Origin: Coriolopsis trogii
Lineage: Eukaryota > Basidiomycota > Agaricomycetes > Polyporales > Polyporaceae
DNA length: 64,000 bases
Direction: 5' to 3'
Assembly (NCBI GenBank): GCA_020543525.1
Contig: JAHYIO010000009.1
Location: 372,001 to 436,000 of the forward strand
The notes beneath the pieces are model-generated. The model was not told the DNA's origin. It did no database searches and saw only the letters and a list, made by a program, of their open reading frames with translations. Below, piece by piece: positions 1 through 13,106 of the stretch; position 1 is the stretch's first letter; the number at the start of each line of letters is the position of its first letter. A program made the position numbers and the translations under genes.

Positions 1-2629
1 GCAAGGAGATTGTCAGTCTGACGGGTGAGACCAGTGCGGACTTGCGCTTGCTCGAGAAGGGCGATCTCATCGTCTGCACTCCGACACAAGTACGTCCTTC
101 GTTCTTTTTCTATGCGTCATATGCATAATTCAACTCGAATAGTGGGATGTGCTCTCCAGGAGATGGCGGCAGCGCAAGAATGTCCAGACCGTTGGGCTAC
201 TCATTGCAGACGAAGTCCAGCTTGTTGGAGGTGAGGTCGGTCCCACGTACGAAGTCGTCATCTCGCGCACACGATATGTCTCGGCGCAAACGGAGATGAA
301 GACGCGTATTGTCGCGTGTGGTGTATCGCTTGCGAACGCGCGAGATCTGGGCGAGTGGATGGGCGCGCCTTCGCACGCTATCTTCAACTTCCCGCCAAGG
401 TGGGATTGGCGTCAATATATGTCCGCTGTCATTAACTCACATTCTCTTCTCAGCGCACGACCACTGGACATGGACATTCATATCCAGAGCTTCCAAATTC
501 CACACTTCCCCTCTCTCATGATCGCTATGTCAAAGCCCGCCTATCTCGCCATCCTCGAGTACTCTCCCAACAAACCTGTCATCGTCTTCGTTCCCTCGCG
601 GCGCCAATGTCGACTGACCGCCGACGACATCATCACACACTGTGGTGCCGATGATGAAGCATCGCGATTCCTCCACGTCGAAGAGGCCGACCTGGCACCT
701 CACCTGGAGCACGTGACCGACGCTGGTCTGAAGGAGACTCTCAAGTACGGTATCGGGTACTACCACGAGGCTCTCAACAAGCAGGACAAGCGGATTGTGG
801 AGCGTTTGTTCCAGCATGGTGCGATACAGGTCCTCATCGCGTCAAAGGTATGTTGTGTTAAACTTGGCTACTATGGTTCGCTCACAATCGTTGGTCAGGA
901 TACTGCTTGGAGCTTACCCGTGTCTAGCTACATGGTGATCATCATGGGTGTCCAGTCGTACGAGGGCAAGGAGCACCGTTACGTTGACTACCCTGTTATG
1001 GATGTGCTGCAGATGATGGGGCGTGCCTGTCGACCATTGGAGGACGACAAGAGCCGTGCAGTGCTCATGTGCCAGCAAACGCGCAAAGACTTCTACAAGA
1101 AGTTCCTGGCGGAAGGTCTTCCTATAGAGTCGCACCTGCCGACGCATATGCTCCACGACTACTTCCTCGCAGAGATCGCAGTCAAGACGATCGAAAACAA
1201 GCAGGACGCTATGGTAAGTTCTCGTGGTGGGTGGCTTGTTGCTATCACGCTGACATGACCTCACAGGACATCTTGACGTGGACATACTTCTACCGGAGGA
1301 TGACACAAAATCCCAACTACTATAACCTGCACAACGTTAGCCATCAACACCTGTCGGATCACTTATCCGAGCTGGTAGAGAACACGCTTAACGACCTGGT
1401 CAACTCGAAGTGTATCACTATCGGTCAGTCATGCGTCCTTCTCTAGCTGCGATTGGTCATACTCACATCTTAACAGAGGACGAGATGGACGTGTCGCCGC
1501 TCAACCTCGGCATGATTGCTGCCTACTACAACATCTCTTGTATGTTGAGCCATTGCAATATCGCCTCGTATCGGATACTGACTCTCTCCCAGACGTGACC
1601 GTAGAGGTGTACACGCTTTCGCTTAAGGAGCGCACAAAACTCAAGGGTCTCCTCGAAGTTGTCTCGTCTTCAGCGGAGTTCGAGTCTATCCCCATCCGAA
1701 GACACGAGGATGTACTTCTCCGCCGCATCTACGACCGTGTCCCCGTCAAGCTCGAGAAAGCCGACTTCGAAGCGCCACACTTCAAGACCTTCCTCTTGCT
1801 CCAAGCTCACTTCTCGCGTCTCACGCTCCCTCCCGACCTTGCTGCCGATCAGGTCCTCGTACTTGAGAAGGTTCTCAACCTCCTGTCGGCGTGTGTCGAT
1901 GTCATGTCGTCAAACGCATGGTTAAACGCCCTCGGTGCGATGGACTTGTCGCAAATGTGCGTACAGGCGTGCTGGGAGACCGACTCGCCATTGAAGCAGA
2001 TCCCGCACTTCGAGCCCGATGTCATCAAGCGTTGCAAGGATGCTGGTGTCGAGACTGTGTACGACATCATGGAGCTGGAGGACGATAAGCGCAACGAGCT
2101 GCTCCAGATGGATGCCCGGCAAATGTAAGCGGTCTCCAACAATTTCTACTTTTCCATCATACTGATTTATGGCTGCCAAAGGCGCGATGTGGCCACGTTC
2201 GTCAACTCGTATCCCACCCTCGATGTTACACACGAGCTTGCGAAAGGCGACTACACGGCGAACTCGCCCATCACGATCCAAGTCTCCCTGTCCAAAGACG
2301 CAGACGAGGATATGGATGGCCCCGGCGAGGACGACGAGACGGTCATCGCGCCGTTCTACCCCAAGAAGAAGCTTGCGAATTGGTGGGTGGTTGTCGGAGA
2401 GCCGAAGACGAGGCAACTGCTGGCGATCAAGAAGGTGACCGTGCACCGGAATCTCGCGGTCCGGCTGGAGTTCTCGCTGCCGCAGGGTCAGCATGCGCTC
2501 AAGCTGTATGTCATCTGCGACTCCTACATGGGTGCCGATCACGACATCGACCTGGATCCCATCGACGTTGCGGAGGGTGAGGAGAGCGATAGCGAGGAGG
2601 AAGAGAGCGATGACGCTATGGAGGAGTAG
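1..2629 (+). CDS. BRR2: BRR2-type pre-mRNA splicing helicase, C-terminal part (5' end outside window)
   Basis: This is a Ski2-like RNA helicase of the U5 snRNP that unwinds U4/U6 during spliceosome activation. Only the second (C-terminal) helicase cassette is present. Exons read as 1-89, 143-399, 454-847, 899-1213, 1267-1423, 1477-1539, 1593-2124 and 2182-2629, all joined in phase. Visible features are motif II as DEVQ followed by LVGGE, the [11 protein letters not shown] block of the second RecA domain, the QMMGRACRP motif VI region, then a Sec63-like region ([26 protein letters not shown]-like) and a C2-like end. The protein ends in an acidic Glu/Asp/Ser tail. Motif VI has RACRP rather than the QRxGRAGR of active cassettes, which fits the known catalytically weak C-terminal cassette of BRR2 (family knowledge). 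The identification is very secure; the N-terminal cassette is upstream of the window. Confidence 0.96.
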
Positions 2630-3234
2630 ACTGTCGCTGTTAGACCATATGTCGTGAACGTTGTGGAACGCTGTATTACTATACAACCGAGCGTTGTCAT
2701 GCATCTTAATGTGTATCTTCATATGTGCGCGAAAGTACTACAGTCTGCTGGACTTCAAGTGGCGTGCGACGTGCATAATAAATGAATCCAGAGGCGTGTT
2801 TTGTTCACGTCGTGCACCGATCTCACCTTTCTCTATTTATACTGAATGCCTCCGACGCTCTTGCATTCGCTTTTGTTTTGTTGTAATGTCAACGCGATCT
2901 GTGCTACGAACCGTGACCATCTGTTCAGACGATGTTTTGGCACAAGGGTATCCGTATCTGCCATTGCACCCATTCATTCGCCACTAGGGACCGGTCGACA
3001 TGTCACATCTTCCCGGCCCTCTGCTACTTTGCTGACCCTGTTCACCTGCTCAGGTTCTCGTTTTTGCTGCATGACAGTGTCAAGACGTGGTGGTGCTGCC
3101 GGCCATCATACAACCCATATGAGAGCAGAGCTCCTTGAATCCTGCTTCCTAAATCCTGAAGAGAAAGATCGGGAATCGTGATGATTTACAATGGGTCGTC
3201 CCTAAAATACATTTTGGTATGCAATCCGAGTCGT
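2630..3234. other. Intergenic, convergent 3' ends
   Basis: This lies between the stop codons of BRR2 (+) and the lipase (-). The frames here are short, run only on the + strand and show no recognisable domain. An AATAAA-like string near 2779 (ataataaatg) could serve 3' end formation of BRR2. I see nothing else. Confidence 0.5.
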
Positions 3235-4467
3235 TCAGCAGAAGATCGTGCCTATATAAATACCCTCATAAGGCCCGAGATGGTCGATGATATCGCCCAC
3301 AAAAATATTGGGCACGGACGAGATCGTGCACTCGCTGTCCGTCGCGTCGTCATCGCCCGGGCACGCCACAGCGTTGCCGTCGCTGACGATGTGGATCTCG
3401 CCGTGCGGGTGCTGGAAGCCGAGGCCCCGTCCCGGGACGATGGGTATCGGGTCCTGTTCGTGGTTGACGCGCTTGAAGTCTGCGACCTTGGCATCGAAGA
3501 GGGCAGCCCATGCTGGGTTCCCGACGCGGGGCGTTCCGTACGTGACAGTCTTGACGTGCACACTGGATGGGAGGTTGAGGGTGAAGAACATGGCGTCCAG
3601 CTCTGCAAGGGCACCACCCAGCGAATGTCCGACCTGCGACGGGTAAGGCGCAGTGATCGGCACAAATTCCTTGACGCACACTGCCGTGGAAGGTGATAGA
3701 GTTACTTACGACGACGACATTCGAAGCACCGTTCTGGGAGAGAAGCGTCTTGACCTCGGCCAGAATTGCCGGGGCTGTCTGCGCATGCTGATCCGCAAAA
3801 CCGCCGTGGACCTGGACGGCAGACGTGACACCAGGGAAGAGGGCCGTGTCGAGGCTCTTCATTACGATGTTCACGTCCGTCAACACAGACAAGCTGTCAA
3901 AGGCAGAAGAAGATAAGCGTGTGCTACCACGCGGCTCTCCAATAAAGTTAGAAAGCGACGTACAACTGCGTTGGGTCCGTGCCTTCATGCGAGACAACGA
4001 CCGCCTTCTGGTCAGGCCAGTAACCCACGAAGTCTGGAAGCGCAGGTCGGTCACAAGGTCAGCACGATGCGATATCTCACGTTTTAGAGTTTAGGCGAGT
4101 AGGCGGAACATTGAAACCCACATTGCTGGATGGCGTTCCCATCTCCACCTGTGAGGCTCGGCTTGAAACCAGGAATAGACTTGCAGGCAGCTAAGGTACG
4201 GAGGAAGGCACGGAATGGCCGTCAGCGTCCGGCATGTATTTTATCGAAGTTCAAGGCAAAACTTTGTCACATACCACAGTTCCAAGCCTTGACCTGGTCG
4301 AGGCCGCAATACGCAGCCCCCGCGAAGTGCGTGAAGGGTGCGAGGCTCGCCAAGTCCGCCGACGACACGGCTTCTACCGCACGACTCTCCATTGTCGGGA
4401 GAGCGGCGGCGCGGGCGGAGAGCGCGAGCAGAGTGCCGCAGACGACGGTAGAGAGGAAGCGCAACAT
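3235..4467 (-). CDS. Secreted class 3 (fungal) lipase
   Basis: This is an alpha/beta-hydrolase of the Rhizomucor-type lipase_3 family, expected to hydrolyse triacylglycerol or other esters outside the cell. The start at 4467 gives a hydrophobic signal peptide (MLRFLSTVVCGTLLALSARA). Five exons can be joined in phase on the minus strand. Visible are AAYCGL near the mature N-terminus, VVVSHEGTDPTQ (the GTxP-type oxyanion region), VHGGF, the nucleophile elbow GHSLGGA, YGTPRVGN, the Asp region QDPIPIVP and the His region DIIDHLGPYEG. A Ser-Asp-His triad is therefore complete. The length of about 300 residues is usual for the family. No regulatory partner lies beside it. Substrate preference cannot be read from sequence. 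Confidence 0.92.
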
Positions 4468-4583
4468 GATGACAGCAGCTGGCTCGCAAGTCTACACGGC
4501 GTGGTGCGGCAGAGTGGGAGGTGGGAGGGGACGAACGGAACGTCGACCGACAACGAGCCTCTCATCCGTACCAGGTGCAGCAA

Positions 4584-4591
4584 CTTATATG
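4584..4591 (-). promoter_or_regulatory. Probable TATA element of the lipase gene
   Basis: Read on the minus strand this is CATATAAG, about 120 bases upstream of the lipase start codon. The position suits a fungal core promoter, but the motif is short and the call is an inference. Confidence 0.35.
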
Positions 4592-5504
4592 AATCCGAGG
4601 CGGATCGCCCATGTCGCACGGGTTCCGGGATCACGTCTAGTCGAATGCTACCCGTGCGTGGAACGAATGGCAGTCCCCTCTACGGGTGCTATAATGAAAC
4701 ATTTCAGCTGACGCGACGTACCGTCTGCCCTCTCGGGTATCTTGTAACGATCAACTCGTCCACGGCCTAACCGGGAAGACGCCAGGCAGGCAGCGGCGAT
4801 CGTGCACATAAGCACCAATGAGAGGCCAAGGCTCGCGCGACATCCGTCCAGCATCCTGTCGCGCTATCGTGCACGACTGTTGAGGAAGCACCAGGAACCA
4901 CATGGTGGTTGTCCGCTTAGAGCGCTGAAATGAACCCCATGGGCTGCGCAACCGCTGATGTATCGCCTGATGCGGATGCGGGGCACAAACAATGTACCCC
5001 GCGGGGTGATCAGGGATGTGGGGGTTTTCTGATGGATTTGGTTCGCTGCCGATTCGCTGACCCTGACTGTGTCCAATCGTATTTAGTGCGAAAACATGAC
5101 AGACGTTGAGGACATGAGAAGGAGCACTCACCTGCTCTCGCTCACATGCACTACGGGACGATGTTCTGGCGGTCCCGAGAGTACCTAGTACATGTGTTTA
5201 CGTCTCGAGAAGCATGTCGTTAGCAATGGGAATACGGATCCTATGACCTACCATGCCACCTCCGGAGGTCTCAACTCCGATGTCCATGCAATACAACGAA
5301 CCTCCATGCCCTTGCAACAGATCTGCCAAAGCTCTCACACGCAAAGGAGGACAACTTGATCTATAGACAAATCATCAGAAGAAACGTGAGACGCCGACGT
5401 CAACGCAGCTACAGAACCCAGGAATGCTCCGCCAATCGTCTCTTTTGTCGTGGGACTCGTGCAAACGCCATAAATATCCATTGAACCTTTCCTCCCCCGC
5501 AATC
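4592..5504. other. Intergenic, no gene recognised
   Basis: This region holds the lipase promoter side and the 3' flank of SEC31. The frames here (for example on the minus strand around 4751-5131 and 5335-5544) have no family resemblance and no convincing coding character. Confidence 0.5.
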
Positions 5505-8500
5505 TCACAGTCGGATGATGAGCTGCTTGATACCCGCCATCCACAACCCGATCTCTGCGTTACCGGCGCCGCTAGTGAGAATGTTCATGTGGATCGCCAG
5601 CGCCTGCTCGCGGTCACGCGCCTCCATAGCTGCAAGTGACATAAAATTAGATCGTTCCTCCATGCATCAGCAGTAAGCAACACGTACCCTGGATGAGCAC
5701 CAACAGCTGCTCGCACACATCCCTTGGCAGCGTCTCGCAATTGAGCGCGTCGAATAGAGGGTTGATACGTCGCTCGAGGTCGTCAACGAATCTCTTCTGC
5801 TGTGGCTGTTCATAACACTTATCACGTTCGTGCAACACGTATACAACGACTTCTGGAACGTACCGGCGTGACCTGCTTGAGCTGTTCCAAATGACCCGAG
5901 ACAACCTGGAAGATGGGACGAAGCTCATCTGGTATGTGACTACGGTCGCCAGGTGCTGTAAAAGCCGTAAGCGAACTGTCGAAAATGCGCAGGAAACCAA
6001 CTAACGATACTTCGGAGCCGGAGGACCAGGCTTGGCGCGAGGGGGCGCGGGTGGCCCTCCAGGGGTTCCTCCTCGTGGTGGGCCTTGTGCCGGCCCCGCA
6101 CCTCCCATCGGCGGTGGTGGCATACCTGGACCACCCTGCTGAGGTGCAAACCCGGGCTGCGCTCCAGGAGGCGGCGCGTACGCGCTGGGCTGCTGCTGAG
6201 CGCCCGGCGGAGGTGCGTAAGGACCAGGCTGCTGTTGCTGCGGCGGGGGAGCATACGGTCCCGAAGGAGGTGCAGGCCCTGCGCCCGGCGGGGGAGTCGC
6301 ACGCGCGAATTGAGGCGGGCCTTGTCCATACGGGCCTCCTTGACCAAGCGGCGAGAACTGCTGCTGGTGACCGTGGGGAGGTGGAGGTGGCTGACCGGCA
6401 GGGCCCGAGGAGGGCGCACCGTATGGCCCCGCACCAGGAGGCGGCGGACGGGCCATACCAGGACCAGGAGGACCTTGCGGAGGGCCTTGCGAAGGCGCGC
6501 GCTGAGGAGGAGGAGCCATGTGCGGAGGAGGAGGACCGGGGGGACCTGACGGAGGACGTGCGTGAGGAGGGTAGGGACCGGGACCGGGAGGACCAGGAGG
6601 CATGGGGCCACGCTGTCCTTGAGGGGGTGGTCCTGGAGGTCCCCGCTGCTGAACACTACCAGGGCGAGGAGGTGGCGGCAAATTACCAGGAGGAGGGGTA
6701 CCCGGGTACGCAATGGTGGGAGATGGGGCGTTAGGGAAGGGCGAAGTGATTACAGCAGGCTTGCCACCATTCGGAATCGCAGGTGTGCGTCGCGCTGCAG
6801 CGATCGTAGCGGGTGCATCATTCCATCCTCCGTCGCCGCGCTTGAGGGGAGGGGGCGGTCCTTGAGGAGGCCCAGAGGGAGTCCCGGCACCGCCCCGAGC
6901 AGCAGGAGGTGGCGGAATCATAGGCTGCTGGGGTTGCGGTTGGCTCGGCTGACGATAGTATTGATTGTTGTAGCCAGGTGCGGCAGGCTGGTATGGCGGT
7001 TGAGCGTGAGACTGGACCGCTGGCGCCGGCGGAGCATATGGATTGGAGCTCTGTGAAGCGACGGGCTGAACAGGAGGAGCGTAAGGTTGATACATCGACG
7101 ACGTTGTCGTTGATTGGCTAAGGGGCTGAGTGACAGGTTGCTGGGTAGGCACATTGTATTGACCATATGCATATGCGTTGGTCGTCGATGCCGACGGAGC
7201 GACCTTCGCAGGCACCGAAGGCCCAGCGGCTGCAAGGGAAGCGCCACGAGTAGGGATTTCGTTGGCAGCCTTGAGAAGACGTTCCCGGCCGATCGTGAAG
7301 TCGTATGGTGATCCCGCCGCACCATGATATTCGGATGGCACCAGTTTGAGGAATTCTACCGCCTCCTTGACGAGCGTCTGAGCAGCGAGCAAGTCCGCAT
7401 ACTCGAAGTAACGATCATACAAACCAGACAGCTTGTACGTCCGGACATTCGAGTCATCGACGGTCGTCTTGATATTCAGATCGTCGTCTACGTAGTTTAT
7501 TGCCTTGCGGAAGATGGTGACCTTCTCGATGAACGTCTGAAGAGCCAACGCGTGCGCAGTGTAGAGCGATCCGTCGAGGTGCTCCTGATCCGCCACGAGC
7601 TGTTTCTCTTCTTCAGCGAGCTCTTCGATCCAAATGTTGACGAGACGCTCCAAGCGGCCGGCGGCAAGGTAGGTCAGCGTCGCATGTCGGCGAAGCTCCG
7701 CTGCTCTCGCGTCCGCATCAGCAGCCTGAGAAGCCTTGATCAAGTTCGACTGGAACTCGAGACGCTGCCCGAGCTGCTCCGCAAGACCAGAGAACTCCTC
7801 CTGACTGGCAAAGGTGCAGACCACAACGAAGATCTCCTGCCACTCCTGGAGATCTGCGTTCTGGACGATGTCGTCGAGATCGTTGGTGACTATGGACTGG
7901 AAAAGGCGGAGGTAGGGGAAAGCAGTAGTGCGGCGCTCAAAGTAGGCTTTCTGCGTGCGCGCGAGAAGCTCCGGTCCGCCCTTGACTGCGAGCAAAATGG
8001 CATCTGCGAAGCGGTCCGACGAGAGACAAAGCGAGACTGCAGATTCGAAGTCCCCCAGAACGAGAGCCTTTGTGACCAGACGATCAGTCTCGGACTCGTC
8101 GTTGGGGTAAATGCGGAAAGTGTTATCCTTCAACACCTCCGACGCGACTGAAGACGGACGCGAGCCGATGGTGGCAGCGACAGAGGAATCAAGGGGATAG
8201 TTGTGGTGCGGTACACGCATGCTATCGTCATCAGCAGTGCGTGCGGTACCAATGCTACCGAAGAAGTCGGCAGCAGCGTCACCCTGAGGCGTGCCAATCA
8301 CATCATCGCCAAAGAGACTCGGGGCTGTCGTCGTCGACTCGCCATCTCCCTGTCTTGTCGTGCTCGTCACGTCGGACGCGCCACCAGCGCTGGCCTCCGA
8401 AGGAGTGGCCTCTGCGGCCAAGGATGCGCCGTCAAGCGTCTCATCTCCCTCCCCCTCGACATCATCTTCAGGGGTTGCTTCACGCTCGGGCTCAGCGAAA

Positions 8501-10442
8501 GACACCACGGGCTCGTGAGTCTTAAGATCGGTCTCCGTGACGTCCTGCTCGATTGTGACGTTCGCCCTGTCAGCGGCTGCCTTCTTCAGGTTGGATATCG
8601 CCTCAGCGACTCGCGCTGCGATCTCCTCCTTGGAGAACCCGAGGAGTGTGATAAGCTCATCCCTGGAATCAGCCTTGAACAAGCTGAGTAGCGCTTTCCA
8701 AGTCGCAGAAGTGTCGTCGCCCGCGGTCTTCTCCTGTGCAAGCTCATTGAGGCTGTCTGCTTCTATCGAAGATTGCAACTTCTGCGCGCGCTCGACGATG
8801 GTGTTCTCGGTGACAACCTTGCGGATGTGCACCACGCTGCTCTGGTTCTTGCCTTGCGCGGAAGGAAGGTTCGATGTAGTGACAAGCTTGCCGCCGAAAC
8901 CGAAGGAGCTGGATGTAGGACGCCGGAGCCATTTGGGAGGGTGCTTGAGTGAGAGTGTCGCCTGGTTCGCGCGAGTGAAGCCAGGGGCTCCAAAGATATC
9001 GGAAGCATCGACTTGAGGGGCGGCCTGGGGAACCTCGCTTGACTCGTTCGTCGATTGGATGGAATGTATGCCAACCGTGCCGTCGAAGAAGGCCGCAGCA
9101 AACAAGTCCGGGTTTCGAGGACACCACTGAACCTGGAATGCCCAGTTGTCTGCGGAGGGAAGCTATGACATAGTGAGATCGAAGTCGTGGACTCTACAAC
9201 GCCAAGCACACACACCTCGCCAATGATTTCCGACGTCTGAGGGTTCCAGCATAGCGCGCGGTTGTCTTTACCGCAAGACAATAGCAAGTCCGAATCCTGC
9301 TTGCACCACGACAGCGACAAGACACCTTTCTCATGACCAGTCAAGATCTGAGCAGGCGATCAGGTCAAATCACGCTACGGATGTATGGCATGGCGTACCT
9401 TTTCTGGCGCCCGTGCGTTACGAAGATCCCAAACCATAATGACAGGTGAGGCGTCATCTTCGGAAGACGTGACAAGGCGAGTTGCCTACGCCCTGGGGTC
9501 GGTAAGAGAGATGCGAGAAAAACGCGTAGCACGCACGTTGTCCGGATGCCATGCGACATCGCTCATACCCCTACGTCCGCCCATCGCCATGCCAGGTCCA
9601 GCGAAGCCTTGCATACCACCCATCGTACCTGCCCCACCACCATATGCCAGGGCAGCAACTTCCCGCTTCCCTCTCAGATCCCATACGACAGTGAATCCAG
9701 TACTACTGGACGCGGCGAGCGCGTACTGGACGTGATGATTCCACGCCAACGCGGTGATCTCGTCGAGCTTGGTACTGCGAGTCCCGGGAGAGTAGGGTTT
9801 ACTCGGGTCTTTGAGATCCCATACGTAAATCTAATATACGCGTCAATTGGCGTTCGGCGTGCTCATATGAAGGGAATTACCTCGCCGTTGACAGCGCCAG
9901 AAGAGAAGAGGTTGGTCTGTATAGGATTGAAGTCCAATCCACGCACGGGACCGGTATGCGTCTTGTTGCGAAGTATGAGGGACTCGGAGGGACTACGTCA
10001 TGCACTTCAATGCTGGGGTCTATGCAGTGTACAATGGTACTCACTCCGCGTTAGCAACGATTTTCTGTGGATCCCAGATGTCAAGCTCGCCGTTTTCCAT
10101 CCCCGCAACGATGAGCCCATGAGGGCGCTCTCCGTTAACATACCCCCATGCTAGACGGTTGAATCTATGCGCATATGTTCACTCCCCCCTTCCCCGCCAT
10201 GAAACACAAATGGCGACGCACCGTGAAGTAGTCGTAACAGTGCCCTTGGGACCTGCCTGTCCCTCACCACCGAGGTCAAACTGATTCCGGTCGAGGAAAT
10301 CCGGGGCCCATATTTCAAGCTGGCCATTGTTGCTGAAGGACTCGTCGAGCGCGCCCGCGACTGTGCCGGTCGCCAGCAACGGCAGAGACGCGGTCGGCGA
10401 CCACGCAAAGGTAGACGTCCGGTGGATTTCCTTGAGTTTCAT
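5505..10442 (-). CDS. SEC31: COPII outer-coat protein SEC31
   Basis: This is the structural subunit of the COPII cage that, with SEC13, forms ER exit vesicles. The start at 10442 ([16 protein letters not shown]) matches the usual Sec31 N-terminus; the frame is open further upstream but that extension is not typical. Exons from 10442 to about 9180 encode the N-terminal WD40 propeller. A long exon (about 9170-6001) encodes the last blade ([16 protein letters not shown], then [11 protein letters not shown]), the helical ACE1-like region, and a very Pro/Gly/Gln-rich segment of several hundred residues (about 7300-6001). Small 3' exons encode the conserved C-terminal helical domain ([20 protein letters not shown]) and end at 5505 with KQLIIRL. 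The Pro-rich part is where SEC23/SAR1 contacts lie in the family. Internal exon borders of the propeller were only partly resolved. Confidence 0.95.
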
Positions 10443-10907
10443 CGGTGGGGGAAGGGGAAAAGTAAAGGGTACAGGTACAGCGTTCGTCCAAGTCCCCGGC
10501 GCGTAGATGCAAGCAGACGTGTCATGACGCCAGACCAGGCCCCCACCAGCTCCCGCCATCACGTCACACTGCCTTTCCTGGCCTTCCGTTGCGACGGCTG
10601 GCTACGTTGTGTCTACCGACCCGCTGCAGCAACAACTTGATTGTGGACGTGTCTGTCCTTGGGCATTCAACGACCTCCTAGCCTAGGCAACCGCCAGATG
10701 AAGTCACTATCCATATTGGTCGCAATTCTGCTACAGCATACAGTCAAAGCGAGTTGTAGAGGTATCGCGTCAACTTCGCCAGCGCCGCCTGCAAGAACGG
10801 GGAGCGGAAGCAGATGGTTGGACGGAATCATCTCTAGTGCAACAGTGTTCCATCATGAACCAGTATCCACTGGTGGACTTTCCGTCGTGATTGGCCCGGG
10901 ATTGAAT
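10443..10907. other. Intergenic between SEC31 start and the DUF6533-like gene stop
   Basis: This should contain the SEC31 promoter. The SEC31 frame stays open to about 10562 ([11 protein letters not shown]), which could be read as an N-terminal extension but does not resemble known Sec31 starts. Nothing else is recognised. Confidence 0.45.
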
Positions 10908-12280
10908 TCAATGGTGTCGGTCGCCACCCAGGTTGACGGGCAACTGGGTCGCGCCGCCACGCGGCGCATATTGAGGAGTATGTGGGAGCCCTAATACCGT
11001 TTAGTACAACGCGAAGAAGACCCATTGAGGTGAGGGAAGTGACATACCGCGAACGACAAGACCGAAATCACCCAGCTCGGGAGACGTCAGCGTACAGCAC
11101 CTCGTTGTTGCTCGCTCAGCAGAATCGGACGTACACAAAGCATATGCCCTCCAATAGGTCGTGTACTCGCGTGTAGAAGATTGTATTGAGCAGTAAAATG
11201 ACTAACAAGTTTGTTAGTGAGAATATACGCATGTTTGTCCATGTCTGCAACTGGATAGTGAGCTTGTCGGAACTCACCGAAGATGAGGGCGTATGCCCAT
11301 GTACCGTCCCTCATGAGGATAAACATGATAGACTCTCTGCCGCCTACATAACGCTGGTAGGTGACGCTCTTCACGAACTTCGCAATGGTGAGCACGAAGA
11401 GCGTAGTCTCGAAGATGAGGGGTATAAGCCTTATACGTCCGTCCCTGTGAGCACATTCATCGGTCAACAGTGAAAGGACTCTTCTCACCACATATATGGG
11501 AAGACCTTTGGAGTGGCAGTAACAAGACAGGTCCCCGGGTCCGTGACAATCTTGGGAACCGTGAGTATGAGCACTGTACACATGGCACCGATTTCTACAA
11601 AGAGCATCGCAGCGAGCACTCCAAGGAGAGGTCTGCTACGATTATAAATGGCGTAGACTTCCAGCGAGTTGTCGCGTAAGCATTAGAGCGAGCTCATCCA
11701 CTATGGGAGCGAAGCGTACCTCGCGCGACCAGGATGACTTCTACCATGAACATGAAGACTTCCGATGCCACGAATTGCCAAATCAGCCAGAACCGGCATT
11801 GAGAATAACTCCAACGACCAACGCGGCCCATGAGGACGATCAAGGAGCTATTTGCGAGAACATTCAGGTGAGTGTGTCTCGAAGGCCACTCAAACTCACC
11901 ATTCCCACAACCACGGTGTGTGCCGGACGATGAGGTATGACCATTTGGTCCATGATCTCGAGGGACTCCTGTATTGATTGTTAGTATATCTCCAGACGCT
12001 CGGGAACTGCAACTTACGACCAAATCAGTTCGACCTGACATATAGAATGCTTGGTTAGCTATAATCTCGCTATGTATTATAAGTTCCGTGCCTCATCGTC
12101 GATGTTGATCAACGTGTCGTAGATGGCAAGCGCTGCAGCAGCAACACAGTCTAAAGTTGTCGCTATTGATTACACCACCGAAGCCGAAGCCGTCAGTATG
12201 TCATGAACAAAGTAAGAAGACTACTTACTTCGTCCAGCCTGGAGGCCCGCTGCTAACAAAGAATAGGCAGTAGAGTTCAT
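10908..12280 (-). CDS. Multi-pass membrane protein of the basidiomycete DUF6533 type
   Basis: The protein has no known biochemical role; members of this basidiomycete-rich family are predicted seven-helix membrane proteins. I assembled about ten exons in phase from the start at 12280 (MNSTAYSLLAAG) to the stop at 10908. The N-terminal domain shows the family signature AIYDTLINIDDE joined to VELIWS, followed by SYLIVRHTPW. Hydrophobic helices follow: FWLIWQFVASEVFMFMVEVI, LLGVLAAMLFVEIG, LIPLIFETTLFVLTIAKFV, WAYALIFVILLLNTIFY and WVISVLSFAGSHILLNMRR. The VYAIYNRSR loop is also typical. The join DDE|VELIW needs an intron with a GC donor (12035-12091). At first sight the 3' half looks frameshifted, but splice sites at about 11280-11207 and 11130-11071 restore it. 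The gene is probably functional; the model is mine and lacks transcript support. Confidence 0.75.
12035..12091 (-). other. GC-AG intron in the DUF6533-like gene
   Basis: This 57-base intron reads GAG|GCACGG at the donor and ends in TGTCAG, with a CTAAC branch-point-like site about 20 bases before the acceptor. Removing it restores the family motif D-D-E-V-E-L-I-W. Reading through instead gives a stop after six codons. Confidence 0.6.
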
Positions 12281-13106
12281 CGGAGTGGAACCATCCTCCC
12301 CGTGTAGGCCGTCAAATATAAGTAGTACAAACTGCTGCCGTGCTCATAGCATGCTCATGCCAAAGAGGGTTCATCGATGTGCCCCTTATCGTGCTACAGA
12401 GTTAAAGCCGGCCTGAAAGGTAGGGGATGTGCCTGCAAGACCCTGTCAAGTGTCTATCGCTCCCCACGGAAAGGTCGATGCTTCCGGAGGTGGCGTGCTG
12501 CGGAGCGACCGTGCTGAATAGGCCGAATCTCGGTAGTAACGGTGCAGCGTTCGTACACAAGGCTACAGGGCCTGACTGGTGTCAAGAAGGTGGAATCAAA
12601 CTCATGCGTGATTTCGATAGACTCTACAAGGTTGGTGGTGAGGCAGAGTCCGTCTAGATCGTCATGATAGCCATACATGCAGTGCTGAATGCATCCAAGA
12701 GGCGTATACGGGCACCGATAGAAGACGAAGCTCTCCGGTACGGTGTTTGGTGAGAAGCTCCGAGTGACGACGTGCAGTCCGAGCGCTGAGCGATCCTGAG
12801 GCTAGAGGGCCGGCGCCGGTGCAAGCAAAGAGCAGGACAAGGTAGCGCCCGTGAGACGGAGAGTTAAGCGCTGTCTGGTAGCGTTTGGTACCATTCTCCA
12901 GCCTATAGCCTTGTCACAATACAATCGCACAACTTCGACTCGGACGTATCTGCTACACGCTCTGGCAACTCAACATAGGTGAATCTTTTACATCCGACCG
13001 GCGCACTGCCCAGAATGATACAGGACTTCACAACGAACATGCAACGGAGCAATCTCTGGCATGACATGCTCAGTAATGATATGGAGACAAGTATCTATAC
13101 ATGGGG
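12281..13106. other. Intergenic, no gene recognised
   Basis: This lies upstream of the DUF6533-like gene and downstream of the first GST-like gene, both on the minus strand. Frames on either strand are under 80 codons and not family-like. Confidence 0.45.

Noticed and set aside
3178..3696. + strand frame of 172 codons at the lipase 3' end
   Set aside because: It is antisense to the lipase exon with the catalytic Ser, Asp and His motifs.
5985..7056. Long + strand Arg/Gly/Ala-rich frames opposite the SEC31 Pro-rich region
   Set aside because: Pro codon runs leave all antisense frames open; these are composition artefacts.
7324..8151. Long + strand frame antisense to SEC31
   Set aside because: It mirrors the codon pattern of the SEC31 coding exon and has no family features.
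10908..11581. Apparent frameshifts and stops in the 3' half of the DUF6533-like gene, suggesting a pseudogene
   Set aside because: Phase-correct splice sites were found that restore hydrophobic helices and a normal C-terminus, so the gene can be read without any frameshift.
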